Shown here: positions 6,975 to 14,290 of the stretch, in pieces
Layout of the letters: every line of letters starts with the position of its first letter
How positions within the stretch are numbered: the first letter of the stretch is position 1
NCBI GenBank assembly: GCA_017617525.1
Contig: JAFZWA010000012.1
Span: forward strand, 1-37,850
Source: Clostridiales bacterium
GTDB lineage: Bacteria > Bacillota > Clostridia > Saccharofermentanales > Saccharofermentanaceae
Reading direction: 5' to 3'
Length of the DNA: 37,850 bases
The notes under the pieces: generated by a model
Seen by the model: only the letters and a program-made list of their open reading frames with translations
What the model was told of the DNA's origin: nothing
Databases searched by the model: none
Translations under genes and position numbers: made by a program

Positions 6975-8264
6975 TCAGATGATCTGAACAGCGCCTTTCG
7001 GTCTTATCCGAAGGAGGTGGCATGCTCCTTTTCCAAAAGCACCTTCAAGTGCCTCGGTATATTCACCCGTCTTCTCTTTCGGGACAAATGCCTGGATCGT
7101 TCCGGCAAACCCGCCGCCGTGTACACGGCACGCGCCTTCTTTTCCGAGTACTTTCCGGCTCAGAAGTAGAGCCAGCGGTATATCCTGCGTTTCAGGTGTT
7201 GTTGTGCTGAAGAGATTCTGAAGGAGAGTCTCTGAAGATCTTCCCGATTCATTGACCAGTTCCAGGAACGTCTTCATGTCTTCGTTATCCAGCGCTTCCG
7301 CTTCTTTTCCGACACGCGAGTCATCAGCGAAAAAGTGAGCACTTCGAAGGATCGCCCGATCGGTGATCTCGGGGTCTCTTTTCAGTCTGCTGATACGGGC
7401 GGAAAACTCCTTTTCATCGACATCCCGGAGATTGTCCTTGCCAAAGAAACGGGCGACACTTCTCATCTCTTTCGGAATCGCCGAATACTCCTCCGAAAGA
7501 TCCGCGTGGCTGCCTTTTGTATCTGTAATGACGAGCGAAAAACCGAGCTTATCCAGATTACATTGATGGGCGTCTATCTTTGGTGAGGAAGGGTATTTAA
7601 AATCGATCTGCACAAGTCCTCCGACCGCCGATACCATCTGGTCCATAAGGCCGCAGGCCTTCCCGAAATATATATTTTCCGCAATCTGTCCGAACTTCGC
7701 GATCTCCTCGTTCCCGGCCTTCCCGTCATTAAACATGCAGTCGATCAGCTTTCCGATCAGGACCTCAAATGCCGCGGAAGAAGAAAGTCCGCTTCCGGAA
7801 AGCACGGAGGATGTCATGTAAACATCAAATCCGCCGACTTCGACGCCGAGACCCGAAAAGCATGCTGCTACCCCGCGGATCAGGGACGCTGTTGTCCCCT
7901 TCTCCTCTTCTTTCGGAGAAAGATCGCCGAGGTCTACTTCAACAAAAGGATACCCTTCCGACTGCAGGCGGATCACGTTCCTGCCATTTCCGGTCACGAT
8001 CGCGATCGCGTCAAGATCGACCGCGGCGGCGAGTACTCGCCCATGCTGGTGATCCGTGTGATTTCCGCAGATCTCCGTTCTGCCGGGCGCGGAAAAGATC
8101 GAGATATCCGCTTCGGCTGATTCCGGAAACAATGCCATAAAGCCCTCCAGAGCCTTTTCGTAGCGTGATTTCTGAAATGCCACCGCGGACTGGCCGTAAA
8201 GCTCTTCTAAAGCGGCATCAAGATCAGATGTATTTATCTTCATCAATACTTCTTCGATTCTCAT
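6975..8264 (-). CDS. galK: Galactokinase GalK
   Basis: Phosphorylates galactose at C1 with ATP (EC 2.7.1.6), the first committed Leloir step. 429 residues of GHMP-kinase type. The galactokinase signature appears as GRTEICGNHTDHQHG at 61-75, a clostridial variant of the usual GRVNLIGEHxDY. The ATP-binding motif SGSGLSSSAAFE lies near 159-170, and the third motif is HGGGFAGTIQAF at 382-393. CGLMDQMVSAVGG holds the likely catalytic Asp. ATG 8264 lies 10 bases after the phosphoesterase stop, and a second Met at codon 8 is an alternative start. Other Leloir genes are absent nearby, so the neighbouring phosphoesterase gives no pathway clue. The variant signature leaves a related sugar kinase possible. 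Confidence 0.88.
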   Translation of the reverse strand: MRIEEVLMKINTSDLDAALEELYGQSAVAFQKSRYEKALEGFMALFPESAEADISIFSAPGRTEICGNHTDHQHGRVLAAAVDLDAIAIVTGNGRNVIRLQSEGYPFVEVDLGDLSPKEEEKGTTASLIRGVAACFSGLGVEVGGFDVYMTSSVLSGSGLSSSAAFEVLIGKLIDCMFNDGKAGNEEIAKFGQIAENIYFGKACGLMDQMVSAVGGLVQIDFKYPSSPKIDAHQCNLDKLGFSLVITDTKGSHADLSEEYSAIPKEMRSVARFFGKDNLRDVDEKEFSARISRLKRDPEITDRAILRSAHFFADDSRVGKEAEALDNEDMKTFLELVNESGRSSETLLQNLFSTTTPETQDIPLALLLSRKVLGKEGACRVHGGGFAGTIQAFVPKEKTGEYTEALEGAFGKGACHLLRIRPKGAVQII

Positions 8265-8274
8265 AGGCTGAACC

Positions 8275-9015
8275 TTATTCTCTGGAATAGATACCTGTCT
8301 TCACTTCTCTCGCGAAGGCCTCCGAATTTGGAAGTCCTTCGGTCGAAAGCGCGATATCCGCGGCTTTCTTGTTATCATATGGAACGGAAAGGATCGAAAA
8401 GGAGATCGGAGTGAGTTCTTTTTCATCCAGATCGCCCTCGACCAGAAGCGCGTGAGCGCGGGGCATACCGATACTGTTTCCGACACTTCCGGTATTGATG
8501 GCATACCCGTCGTGAAGAGATCTTACATACGGGCGATGGCTGTCGGCACAGATATAACTGTCGTACCTGATCTTTTTCGCGTCAGAGTAAAAGCCTTGTT
8601 TCAGCCATTCGTCGGAATCAAATCCCTGGTAGAGGTTATCGACCGGACGGCCGTGAAACAGACGGAAACGGATGCCGCTGATGAGGATCTCGTCTTCGTA
8701 AGGAAGGGACTCCAGCCACATCAGACGCTCTTCGCCCAGCTGTTCATAAAAGAAGCGGTTTTCGGCGGCATAATGGCTGTGTTTGTTGTCTTTCTTCCGA
8801 TAACTGTCGATGATCCACTCATCCCAGTTCCCCTTAAGGAAGTGGTCGCAGTTTGCTTTGACCCAGTCACATGTCTCACAGTTGGAAGGTCCTTTTCCTA
8901 CGGCATCGCCTAAAAACCAGACCTGCTCCGGCGCGATCTTTTCGATCGTTTTCGCCATTGCCTCTGTCGCGACCATATTTCCGTGAAGATCTCCCAAGAA
9001 AACGATCCTGCTCAT
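8275..9015 (-). CDS. Metallophosphoesterase (calcineurin-like)
   Basis: 246 residues of the two-metal phosphoesterase fold. The metal-binding series is visible in order: GDLHGN (D-x-H) at 8-13, GDAVGKGP at 36-43, GNWDEW near 62-67 (the GNH/N position), and later ADSHRPYVRS, INTGSVGNS. This places it with the YfcE/PrpE-like or ApaH-like cytoplasmic phosphoesterases, whose substrates range from phosphodiesters to dinucleotides and phosphoproteins. The substrate cannot be told from sequence. The ATG at 9015 is preceded by GAGGAGAAG; the longer frame to 9075 would run through the hairpin and has no better site. galK follows 10 bases later in the same operon. Confidence 0.85.
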   Translation of the reverse strand: MSRIVFLGDLHGNMVATEAMAKTIEKIAPEQVWFLGDAVGKGPSNCETCDWVKANCDHFLKGNWDEWIIDSYRKKDNKHSHYAAENRFFYEQLGEERLMWLESLPYEDEILISGIRFRLFHGRPVDNLYQGFDSDEWLKQGFYSDAKKIRYDSYICADSHRPYVRSLHDGYAINTGSVGNSIGMPRAHALLVEGDLDEKELTPISFSILSVPYDNKKAADIALSTEGLPNSEAFAREVKTGIYSRE

Positions 9016-9049
9016 AGCTCTTCTCCTCGATGTCCGTTCAATACGGTAA

Positions 9050-9075
9050 GTGCCCCCACCCGAAGGCAGAGGCAC
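9050..9075 (-). terminator. Eleven-pair hairpin with a UUCG loop, probable end of the ABC operon
   Basis: On the minus strand GTGCCTCTGCC-TTCG-GGTGGGGGCAC pairs over 11 positions counting three G-U wobbles. The loop is the very stable UUCG. On the plus strand three of these pairs are mismatches, so the minus-strand RNA is the folding one. It lies 58 bases beyond the permease stop. No long U run follows, so it may be an mRNA-stabilising or attenuating hairpin rather than a true terminator. Confidence 0.5.
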
Positions 9076-9132
9076 CTGTCCTTACTTATTCATGATAATA
9101 CAAATGATACCCGAAGGAAAAGCCCTCGCCGG

Positions 9133-10014
9133 TCACGCTGATACCGTGACGGCATCGTACTTGCTGACCAGCAGAATATCCGTCAGAAGAAGTACGCACG
9201 GGATCATAAAAAGCGCCGGCAGCACATCCACCCCGGACTGCATTTCCATGAGATACATAAATGCCCACGCGAGCACGAATGCTAAAACAATGTCTGTAAC
9301 CACGATGACCGGAGTCTTGACCAACTTCTGCAACTTACCGGAGATGGCAAGGATCGTGAAGATGCCGAGCCAGATAAACAGGAACATCGCGAATTTATAC
9401 AGGGTCGATTCCCACTTCAGATCGAATTTGATGTACCAGTTAGATTCGAATCCCTGAAGACCGCGAAAAGACATGAGATTAAGTGAGCTTCCGTCCCACT
9501 TTAAAGCGCCTTGTAAAAAGACCCACTGAAACTCCGAGCACCCGATGGCTATGAATGAGGTAACTGAAGCCGCGAGAAATTTGGACATCAGCAGGATCGG
9601 TTTACTACACGGAGTAGCAAGCACAAGCGCAGAATTTGAGCCAAAGAAACTCTTAAACATGTCCGCAATCTGATATGCGACCAGAAGCATCACCACGATT
9701 GTGAAAGCCCACATAACTCCCCGAACGAGCGGAGGCTCATCCAAAACATATTCCAGGATCTTTATGATCCTTCTCTCCCCTGATGAAAACATTTTCGGAT
9801 CGAGAAGCCTTCCGTTTCCGATCGATGTATCGATCCCATGCTTAATGACGATCTTATCGTAGCTGATCCAGATCAGCTGAATGATCAGAGACGGGATCAG
9901 AAGAATGATCGGGAGAATGATTCCGAGCAGACCGTACTTCTTCAGATCGAGCACAAATCTCTCCAGTGCCGGACGGGATCCGCTTTTTCTCTTCATGTTG
10001 ACCATATCACTCAT
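9133..10014 (-). CDS. ABC transporter permease subunit of a YtrA-regulated system
   Basis: 293 residues with about six hydrophobic segments, including LLGIILPIILLIPSLIIQLI, VMWAFTIVVMLLVAYQIADM, LFIWLGIFTILAISG and VIVVTDIVLAFVLAWAFMYL. This matches ABC-2-like integral membrane subunits that partner small stand-alone ATPases. Such systems often export peptides, bacteriocins or antibiotics, or act in stress responses. ATG 10014 is chosen because GGAGG precedes it. It overlaps the ATPase gene's end by eight bases (ATGAGTGA), which indicates translational coupling. A start further upstream at 10062 would lie deep in the ATPase gene. Confidence 0.85.
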   Translation of the reverse strand: MSDMVNMKRKSGSRPALERFVLDLKKYGLLGIILPIILLIPSLIIQLIWISYDKIVIKHGIDTSIGNGRLLDPKMFSSGERRIIKILEYVLDEPPLVRGVMWAFTIVVMLLVAYQIADMFKSFFGSNSALVLATPCSKPILLMSKFLAASVTSFIAIGCSEFQWVFLQGALKWDGSSLNLMSFRGLQGFESNWYIKFDLKWESTLYKFAMFLFIWLGIFTILAISGKLQKLVKTPVIVVTDIVLAFVLAWAFMYLMEMQSGVDVLPALFMIPCVLLLTDILLVSKYDAVTVSA

Positions 10015-10729
10015 TATCAACGCCTCCTTCCACAAACCTGAATTCATCTTTGAATATCTCATTGATCGTTTTTCCGTACTTTTCTCTCAGTTCATCCGTT
10101 TCACCCTGAAGGTGCACTTTTCCGTCTTTGATCATGACGACCTCGTCCAGGATCAGCTCGATATCCATGACCACATGTGTGCTGATCAAAACTGTATTGT
10201 CCTCTCCAAACGTCGAGAGGATCGTCTTGATGATGAATTCTCTCGTCGCCGGATCCACCGCCGCCAGCGGCTCATCCAGCAGGAAGAGCTTTGCTTTCCT
10301 GCTCATGAAAAGCACTAACTGGACCTGGGCTTTCTGTCCTTTCGAAAGGGCCGCGATCTTCTGATCCGGAGTAAAGTTCAGTTTCGAAAGGAGAGATTCC
10401 GCCTTCTTCTCATCAAAATCGGAGAAGAATCTCTTCATGTACATGATCGCCGTGCTGATTCTCCTGAATCCTCCGAACACGAAGTGGTCCGGAACGTAGC
10501 TGATCAGTTCGTTTGTTTTCGCTCCGACCGCTATCCCGTCGATCTTGACCGATCCGGAATCCTTGGTCAGAAGACCTGTCATCACTCGAAAGAGCGTTGT
10601 TTTACCGGCGCCGTTCGCGCCAAGGAGTCCGACAACTTTTCCGGTTCCGAGGCTAAAGCTCATTCCGTCGAGTGCCTTCTTTCCCGCAAAGCTCCTTTTA
10701 AGATCCTTGATCTCAACTAAATCATTCAT
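10007..10729 (-). CDS. ABC transporter ATP-binding protein
   Basis: 240 residues. Walker A is GANGAGKTT at 37-45, the ABC signature is LSKGQKAQVQL, Walker B is LFLLDEPLA, and the switch His is in LISTHVV. The signature LSKGQ is the form typical of the YtrB/BcrA-type exporters. It energises the adjacent permease. The ATG overlaps the regulator's stop codon (ATGA) and has GGAGGTGATC upstream. The three-gene order regulator-ATPase-permease matches the family's YtrA operons. Confidence 0.93.
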   Translation of the reverse strand: MNDLVEIKDLKRSFAGKKALDGMSFSLGTGKVVGLLGANGAGKTTLFRVMTGLLTKDSGSVKIDGIAVGAKTNELISYVPDHFVFGGFRRISTAIMYMKRFFSDFDEKKAESLLSKLNFTPDQKIAALSKGQKAQVQLVLFMSRKAKLFLLDEPLAAVDPATREFIIKTILSTFGEDNTVLISTHVVMDIELILDEVVMIKDGKVHLQGETDELREKYGKTINEIFKDEFRFVEGGVDNE

Positions 10730-11094
10730 TTTCCGATCACCTCCGACTCATCAAGAAGTGTTTTTGCTTCTTCCTTGGACAACCCCAGTTCCTGCATCTG
10801 CTGCATGAATTCTCTTGCCGCCGCGGTGGCGTATTCTCTCTTTACCTTCTTCAGCAGTTCCTCGTCGGAAGTCACGATACGTCCGCTGGTTCGGTTAGTT
10901 ACCGCGAGACCTGCCGACTCGAGCTGGGACATCGCTCTCTGCATGGTGTTCGGATTCACGCCTGCTTCCTCTGCCATCTCACGAACTGACGGGAGTTTTC
11001 CTCCCTGTGGGTATGTTCCGTTTAAGATGCGGATCACGATCGTGTCGTAGATCTGTTGGAAGATCGGCCGGTTCTCTTTAAATGCCCACGGCAT
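10726..11094 (-). CDS. GntR family regulator, YtrA subfamily
   Basis: 122 residues, the short form with a GntR winged helix and a small dimerisation tail rather than a ligand domain. The winged helix runs from PIFQQIYDTIVIRILNGTYP through KLPSVREMAEEAGVNPNTMQ to AGLAVTNRTSGRIVT, and the tail is helical (FMQQMQELGLSKEEAKTLL). These proteins repress linked ABC transporters and are relieved by cell-wall or membrane-active stress. The true start is ATG 11094, with GGAGGT six bases before it; the longer frame to 11235 would run through the promoter. Confidence 0.92.
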   Translation of the reverse strand: MPWAFKENRPIFQQIYDTIVIRILNGTYPQGGKLPSVREMAEEAGVNPNTMQRAMSQLESAGLAVTNRTSGRIVTSDEELLKKVKREYATAAAREFMQQMQELGLSKEEAKTLLDESEVIGK

Positions 11095-11150
11095 ATACAC
11101 ACCTCCCTGCTTTCTTCTTATTTCATGGGAAGATATTCTTCCCGGGTCAA

Positions 11151-11174
11151 ACTGTACTACTTGATTAATACAGT
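11151..11174 (-). promoter_or_regulatory. Candidate operator of the YtrA-type regulator
   Basis: ACTGTA-N12-TACAGT is a perfect six-base inverted repeat, with nine of twelve paired positions matching across the full 24-base dyad. It covers the -10 box of the operon's promoter. Position and symmetry suggest autorepression of the regulator-ATPase-permease operon. Confidence 0.5.
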
Positions 11175-11198
11175 AATACGGTCGGAGATGATTGTCAA
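11170..11198 (-). promoter_or_regulatory. Promoter of the YtrA-type ABC operon
   Basis: Minus-strand TTGACA (11193-11198), a 17-base spacer, and TACTGT (11170-11175). The -10 box matches the consensus at only three of six positions, so strength may depend on other contacts. It overlaps the dyad at 11151-11174. Confidence 0.45.
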
Positions 11199-11261
11199 CA
11201 CCTTTTTTCAAAAATCTGTAGTAATATGTATGCATGATGATTGAGAAAAGGAACGCGTGAA

Positions 11262-11996
11262 ATGAACGTTAATGACGACATCTTCTCCAGAACATACGGA
11301 ATCTACGGTCCGAAGATGACCCGCCTTTTTGACTCGCATGTGGCCGTGATCGGCTTAGGCGGTGTCGGCGGCGCGCTGGCTCTTTCACTTGCCCGTTCAG
11401 GAGTCGGCGAAATGACCCTCGTGGACGGAGACTTCATCGTCGAGTCCAACCTCAACCGCCAGATGATCGCTTCGCGGTCCGCTCTCGGAAAGAAGAAATC
11501 CGAAGTCACGGCTGAGCTGATCGCCGATATCAACCCTGATATCAAGACGCACGTGGTCACGGAATTCATCAACAGCGAAAACATGGCGGATATCCTCAAG
11601 GATGTCGATTACGTGGCTGACGCCATCGATGACGTGCGATCCAAGCTCGACCTCATCGAATACTGCACGAATCGAAAGATCGCTATTATCAGCGCCATGG
11701 GCGCCGGAAACAAGCTGAATCCGTGCGGGTTCCGCGCGACCGATATTTCGCATACAAAAAATGACCCTCTGTCCCGTGTGATCCGTCAGGGGTTAAGAAA
11801 GCGCGGCATTACACATCTGAAGGTCGTTTACTCGGAAGAATCCCCGATAAGTGCTTTTGCCAAGGAATCCTCGGAAGAAGGAGCCCCTGCTTCTTCTGAC
11901 TACACAAAGCGGAATCCTCCGGCAAGTTCGCCGTTCGTGCCGTCCGCGGCGGGACTTCTGATGGGAAGTGAGATAGTAAAAGACCTGCTCTCTTGA
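11262..11996 (+). CDS. tcdA: ThiF/E1-like adenylyltransferase, probable tRNA threonylcarbamoyladenosine dehydratase TcdA
   Basis: TcdA uses ATP to convert t6A37 of ANN-decoding tRNAs to its cyclic form. 244 residues. The nucleotide-binding glycine motif is GLGGVGGALALSLARSGVG, followed by the conserved LVDGDFIVESNLNRQ with the E1 Arg, and DAIDDVRSKLDLI. Length and the DPLSRVIRQGLRKRGI stretch match TcdA (CsdL/YgdL) rather than ThiF or MoeB, since no zinc-binding Cys pairs are seen. ATG 11262 has AAAGGA upstream; a TTG at 11241 is in frame but poorer. It is divergent from the ABC operon, and its stop codon lies in the loop of its terminator. Confidence 0.88.
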   Translation: MNVNDDIFSRTYGIYGPKMTRLFDSHVAVIGLGGVGGALALSLARSGVGEMTLVDGDFIVESNLNRQMIASRSALGKKKSEVTAELIADINPDIKTHVVTEFINSENMADILKDVDYVADAIDDVRSKLDLIEYCTNRKIAIISAMGAGNKLNPCGFRATDISHTKNDPLSRVIRQGLRKRGITHLKVVYSEESPISAFAKESSEEGAPASSDYTKRNPPASSPFVPSAAGLLMGSEIVKDLLS

Positions 11997-12006
11997 GCAG
12001 GTCTTT
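11979..12006. terminator. Bidirectional terminator between tcdA and the dehydratase gene
   Basis: A 12-pair stem (AAGACCTGCTC arm against GAGCAGGTCTT) closes a four-base TCTT loop. T-rich flanks occur on both strands: TTTCTGTTT after it on plus, and TTTTACT after it on minus. It serves two convergent genes ending at 11996 and 12033. The tcdA stop codon falls within it. Confidence 0.85.
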
Positions 12007-12032
12007 CTGTTTCGTTCTTTTGTTTTTCAGGA

Positions 12033-13931
12033 TCACTTCGTGCCCGGTCTGTATGTCGGAACGATCTCCTGGACGTATTTCTTGATATTCTCGTCGTCTT
12101 CCTGGCTGTCCTGGTCGAGTTCTTCGACTTTCTTTCTGAGCCATTCGTCGTCCATTTCGATCGGCTTGCCGATGAAGATGAGCTTGTTATCTGTCGTCTG
12201 CATACCCTCTTCGTCCATGAGCTTCTCTTCGTAGAGCTTCTCACCCGGACGGAGGCCTGTGTAAACGATCGGGATATCTACATCCGGCGTCAGACCGGAA
12301 AGCTTGATGAGGTTTCTGGCCATATCGTCGATCTTGACCGGATCACCCATATCGAGGACGAAGATCTCGCCGCCCTTCGCGTACTGGGAAGCCTGAAGTA
12401 CCAGAGATACCGCCTCCGGGATCGTCATGAAGTAGCGGATGATGTCCTTATGTGTAACCGTGACCGGACCGCCCTCTTCGATCTGCTTTCTGAAAAGCGG
12501 AACGACAGAACCGTTGGAACCGAGCACGTTACCGAAACGTACGGCTACGAAGTTCGTATCCGGTGTGCTTCTGTTCATCATCTGGATGACCATCTCACAG
12601 ATACGCTTGGAGGCGCCCATGAGGTTAGTCGGGTTAACAGCCTTATCCGTGGAGATAAGAACGAATGTCTCAACACCGGCGTGAGCCGCGGCAACTGCCG
12701 TCTTATATGTGCCCATGACGTTGTTCTTGATCGCTTCGTTCGGGCTGTCTTCCATGAGCGGAACGTGCTTATGAGCCGCCGCGTGGAATACGATGTTCGG
12801 CTTATACTTCTGCATAACGCTCTCGATACGGTGCGTATTTCTTACGGAACCGATCAGAGTAACGAGATTCAGCTTGTCGTGGTACTTACGTACGAGTTCC
12901 TGCTGGATGTCGTAAGCGCCGTTCTCATAGATATCGAAGATGATCAGCTGCTTCGGCTGGTGTGCAGCGATCTGGCGGCAGAGCTCGGAACCGATGGATC
13001 CGCCGCCGCCGGTGACCAGGATGGTCTTGCCTTTGAGCATGGCGAATACTTCGTCATTGTTGATCTGGATCGGATCTCTTCCGAGAAGGTCGATCAGTTC
13101 AACGTCCTTAAGACGGTTAACGCTTACTTCACCGTTAGCAAGCTGGTAAACACCCGGGAGAACACGTACCTTCGCGCCTGTCTCCTTGCAGATGTCCAGG
13201 ATCTCTTTTCTGTCTTTCGGGGAAGCCGTCGGCATCGCGAAGATGATAGAGCCGACATTGTATTCGGCAGCCTTTTCGACGATCGCGTCACGGTTTCCGA
13301 CGATCGGTACGCCGTAAAGCTCACGACCGATCTTACCCGGATTGTCATCGATGATGCATACAGGTCTCTGATTCTGGTGGGAATCGTTCTTCAGCTCACG
13401 AAGCAGAACGCCGCCGGCAGAACCACCGCCGATGATCATGACGTTCTCGGCATTACCCGCACGGTACTCAGCGCTCTTATTGAACTGATTTCTGATGTAA
13501 CGCAGGAGTCTGTAAGAGAAGCGAACGAATACATGGAGTACGAAAGCGATGAAGATACCGAAGAAATAGAAGGATCTCGGCATGTCGATCTTCATGATGT
13601 ACTTGCAGAGGATATTGCAGATGGCGATCACACAATACGCCTGCACCATGGTAAACGTCTCGTCGATACTTACATATGACCAGATGCTGTGATAAAGCTT
13701 AAAGATGAGAAAAACCGCGATCGTGATGACACACCAGATCGGGATAATACGCAGATATGTCTGGAAATATTTGCTCGGAATGCTCTGGAAACGCATATCG
13801 AAGCGGAGCCACAAAGCAGCAAAATACGAGAAAACAACTACCAGAATATCAGCAATGATGACGACCATGGAGTGGGCGACCCACTGCAGGTCGATCGACT
13901 TCTTTACTTTGTCTGTCTTATTCTTTTCCAT
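12033..13931 (-). CDS. Membrane-anchored nucleotide-sugar 4,6-dehydratase (WbpM/PglF/CapD type)
   Basis: 632 residues. Four N-terminal transmembrane segments lie within residues 15-140. A first Rossmann domain starts with MIIGGGSAGGVLLREL at 165-180. The catalytic extended-SDR domain starts with ILVTGGGGSIGSELC at 304-318. The active-site region is STDKAVNPTNLMGASKR at 427-443, where Met replaces the usual SDR Tyr four residues before the Lys, a hallmark of large WbpM/PglF-type enzymes. These make UDP-4-keto-6-deoxy sugars from UDP-GlcNAc for capsule, O-antigen or glycoprotein glycans. ATG 13931 follows GAGGT. No glycosyltransferase genes flank it, so its glycan is unidentified. Confidence 0.92.
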   Translation of the reverse strand: MEKNKTDKVKKSIDLQWVAHSMVVIIADILVVVFSYFAALWLRFDMRFQSIPSKYFQTYLRIIPIWCVITIAVFLIFKLYHSIWSYVSIDETFTMVQAYCVIAICNILCKYIMKIDMPRSFYFFGIFIAFVLHVFVRFSYRLLRYIRNQFNKSAEYRAGNAENVMIIGGGSAGGVLLRELKNDSHQNQRPVCIIDDNPGKIGRELYGVPIVGNRDAIVEKAAEYNVGSIIFAMPTASPKDRKEILDICKETGAKVRVLPGVYQLANGEVSVNRLKDVELIDLLGRDPIQINNDEVFAMLKGKTILVTGGGGSIGSELCRQIAAHQPKQLIIFDIYENGAYDIQQELVRKYHDKLNLVTLIGSVRNTHRIESVMQKYKPNIVFHAAAHKHVPLMEDSPNEAIKNNVMGTYKTAVAAAHAGVETFVLISTDKAVNPTNLMGASKRICEMVIQMMNRSTPDTNFVAVRFGNVLGSNGSVVPLFRKQIEEGGPVTVTHKDIIRYFMTIPEAVSLVLQASQYAKGGEIFVLDMGDPVKIDDMARNLIKLSGLTPDVDIPIVYTGLRPGEKLYEEKLMDEEGMQTTDNKLIFIGKPIEMDDEWLRKKVEELDQDSQEDDENIKKYVQEIVPTYRPGTK

Positions 13932-14007
13932 TTGTACCTCGAATAGTCCAAACTCGCCCTTATATCATATTAAAACGATAATATCATAAATCGGGCACGC
14001 TTTCGAG

Positions 14008-14036
14008 ATATTAATACACAATCCGCCTTGTGTCAA
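14008..14036 (-). promoter_or_regulatory. Promoter of the nucleotide-sugar dehydratase gene
   Basis: Minus-strand TTGACA (14031-14036), a 17-base spacer, and TAATAT (14008-14013, four of six matches). The ATG at 13931 lies 77 bases downstream, leaving a leader of about 70 bases. Confidence 0.6.
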
Positions 14037-14075
14037 CACTTAGCGCGAAAAGTCAAATAGTAAAAGAGGAGGGGG

Positions 14076-14106
14076 GTGGAAGCGGATCTTTTCGATCCGC
14101 TTCCAC
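14076..14106. terminator. Perfect 13-pair hairpin
   Basis: GTGGAAGCGGATC and its exact complement flank a five-base TTTTC loop. On the minus strand it is followed by a C run and then CTCCTCTTTTAC. It probably ends minus-strand transcripts from the SDR gene or the RNA candidate, and insulates the dehydratase promoter. On plus no T run follows. Confidence 0.55.
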
Positions 14107-14129
14107 GATATGAAATTAGAAGATAGAAC

Positions 14130-14274
14130 GGGGTGGTGTCCCCTACAGGAAGGCCGGCAGTGCGGGTGGTTAGCTTGGGTTATGGGTCCGTGCCTCCCTG
14201 ACAATTCTTATTCTCGCATGCCACTATGACTCTCAAATGACAGGAAAGTGAGAGATGTGTAATTTACGAGAATA
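14130..14274 (-). ncRNA. Candidate structured RNA, family not recognised
   Basis: This gene-free stretch (part of the 359-base gap at 13932-14290) holds nested inverted repeats. In minus-strand order these are: TATTCTCG (14267-14274) with CGAGAATA (14209-14216), enclosing CTCTCA/TGAGAG (14249-14254 with 14230-14235); then CAGGGAGGC (14192-14200) with GCCTTCCTG (14146-14154), nine pairs with one G-U; then GGGG/CCCC (14130-14143). The G-U pair becomes an A-C mismatch on the plus strand, favouring minus-strand RNA. The loop of the middle stem is C-rich. I do not recognise tmRNA, RNase P, SRP RNA, 6S RNA or a known riboswitch. It could also be a structured 3' UTR of the SDR gene ending at 14291. 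Confidence 0.35.
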
Positions 14275-14290
14275 TGCCTCAGAATCCGGC

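Noticed and set aside
6975..6987. TCAGAT-G-ATCTGA palindrome at the galK stop as a terminator or operator
   Set aside because: It is short, lies at the converging ends of two genes, and has no T run or promoter beside it.
10726..11235. Longer start for the YtrA-type regulator at 11235
   Set aside because: The added residues span the promoter and operator and have no family similarity; GGAGGT supports ATG 11094.
12450..13679. A long open frame on the plus strand opposite the nucleotide-sugar dehydratase
   Set aside because: It is a codon-bias shadow of a recognised enzyme and encodes a low-hydrophobicity, motif-free sequence.
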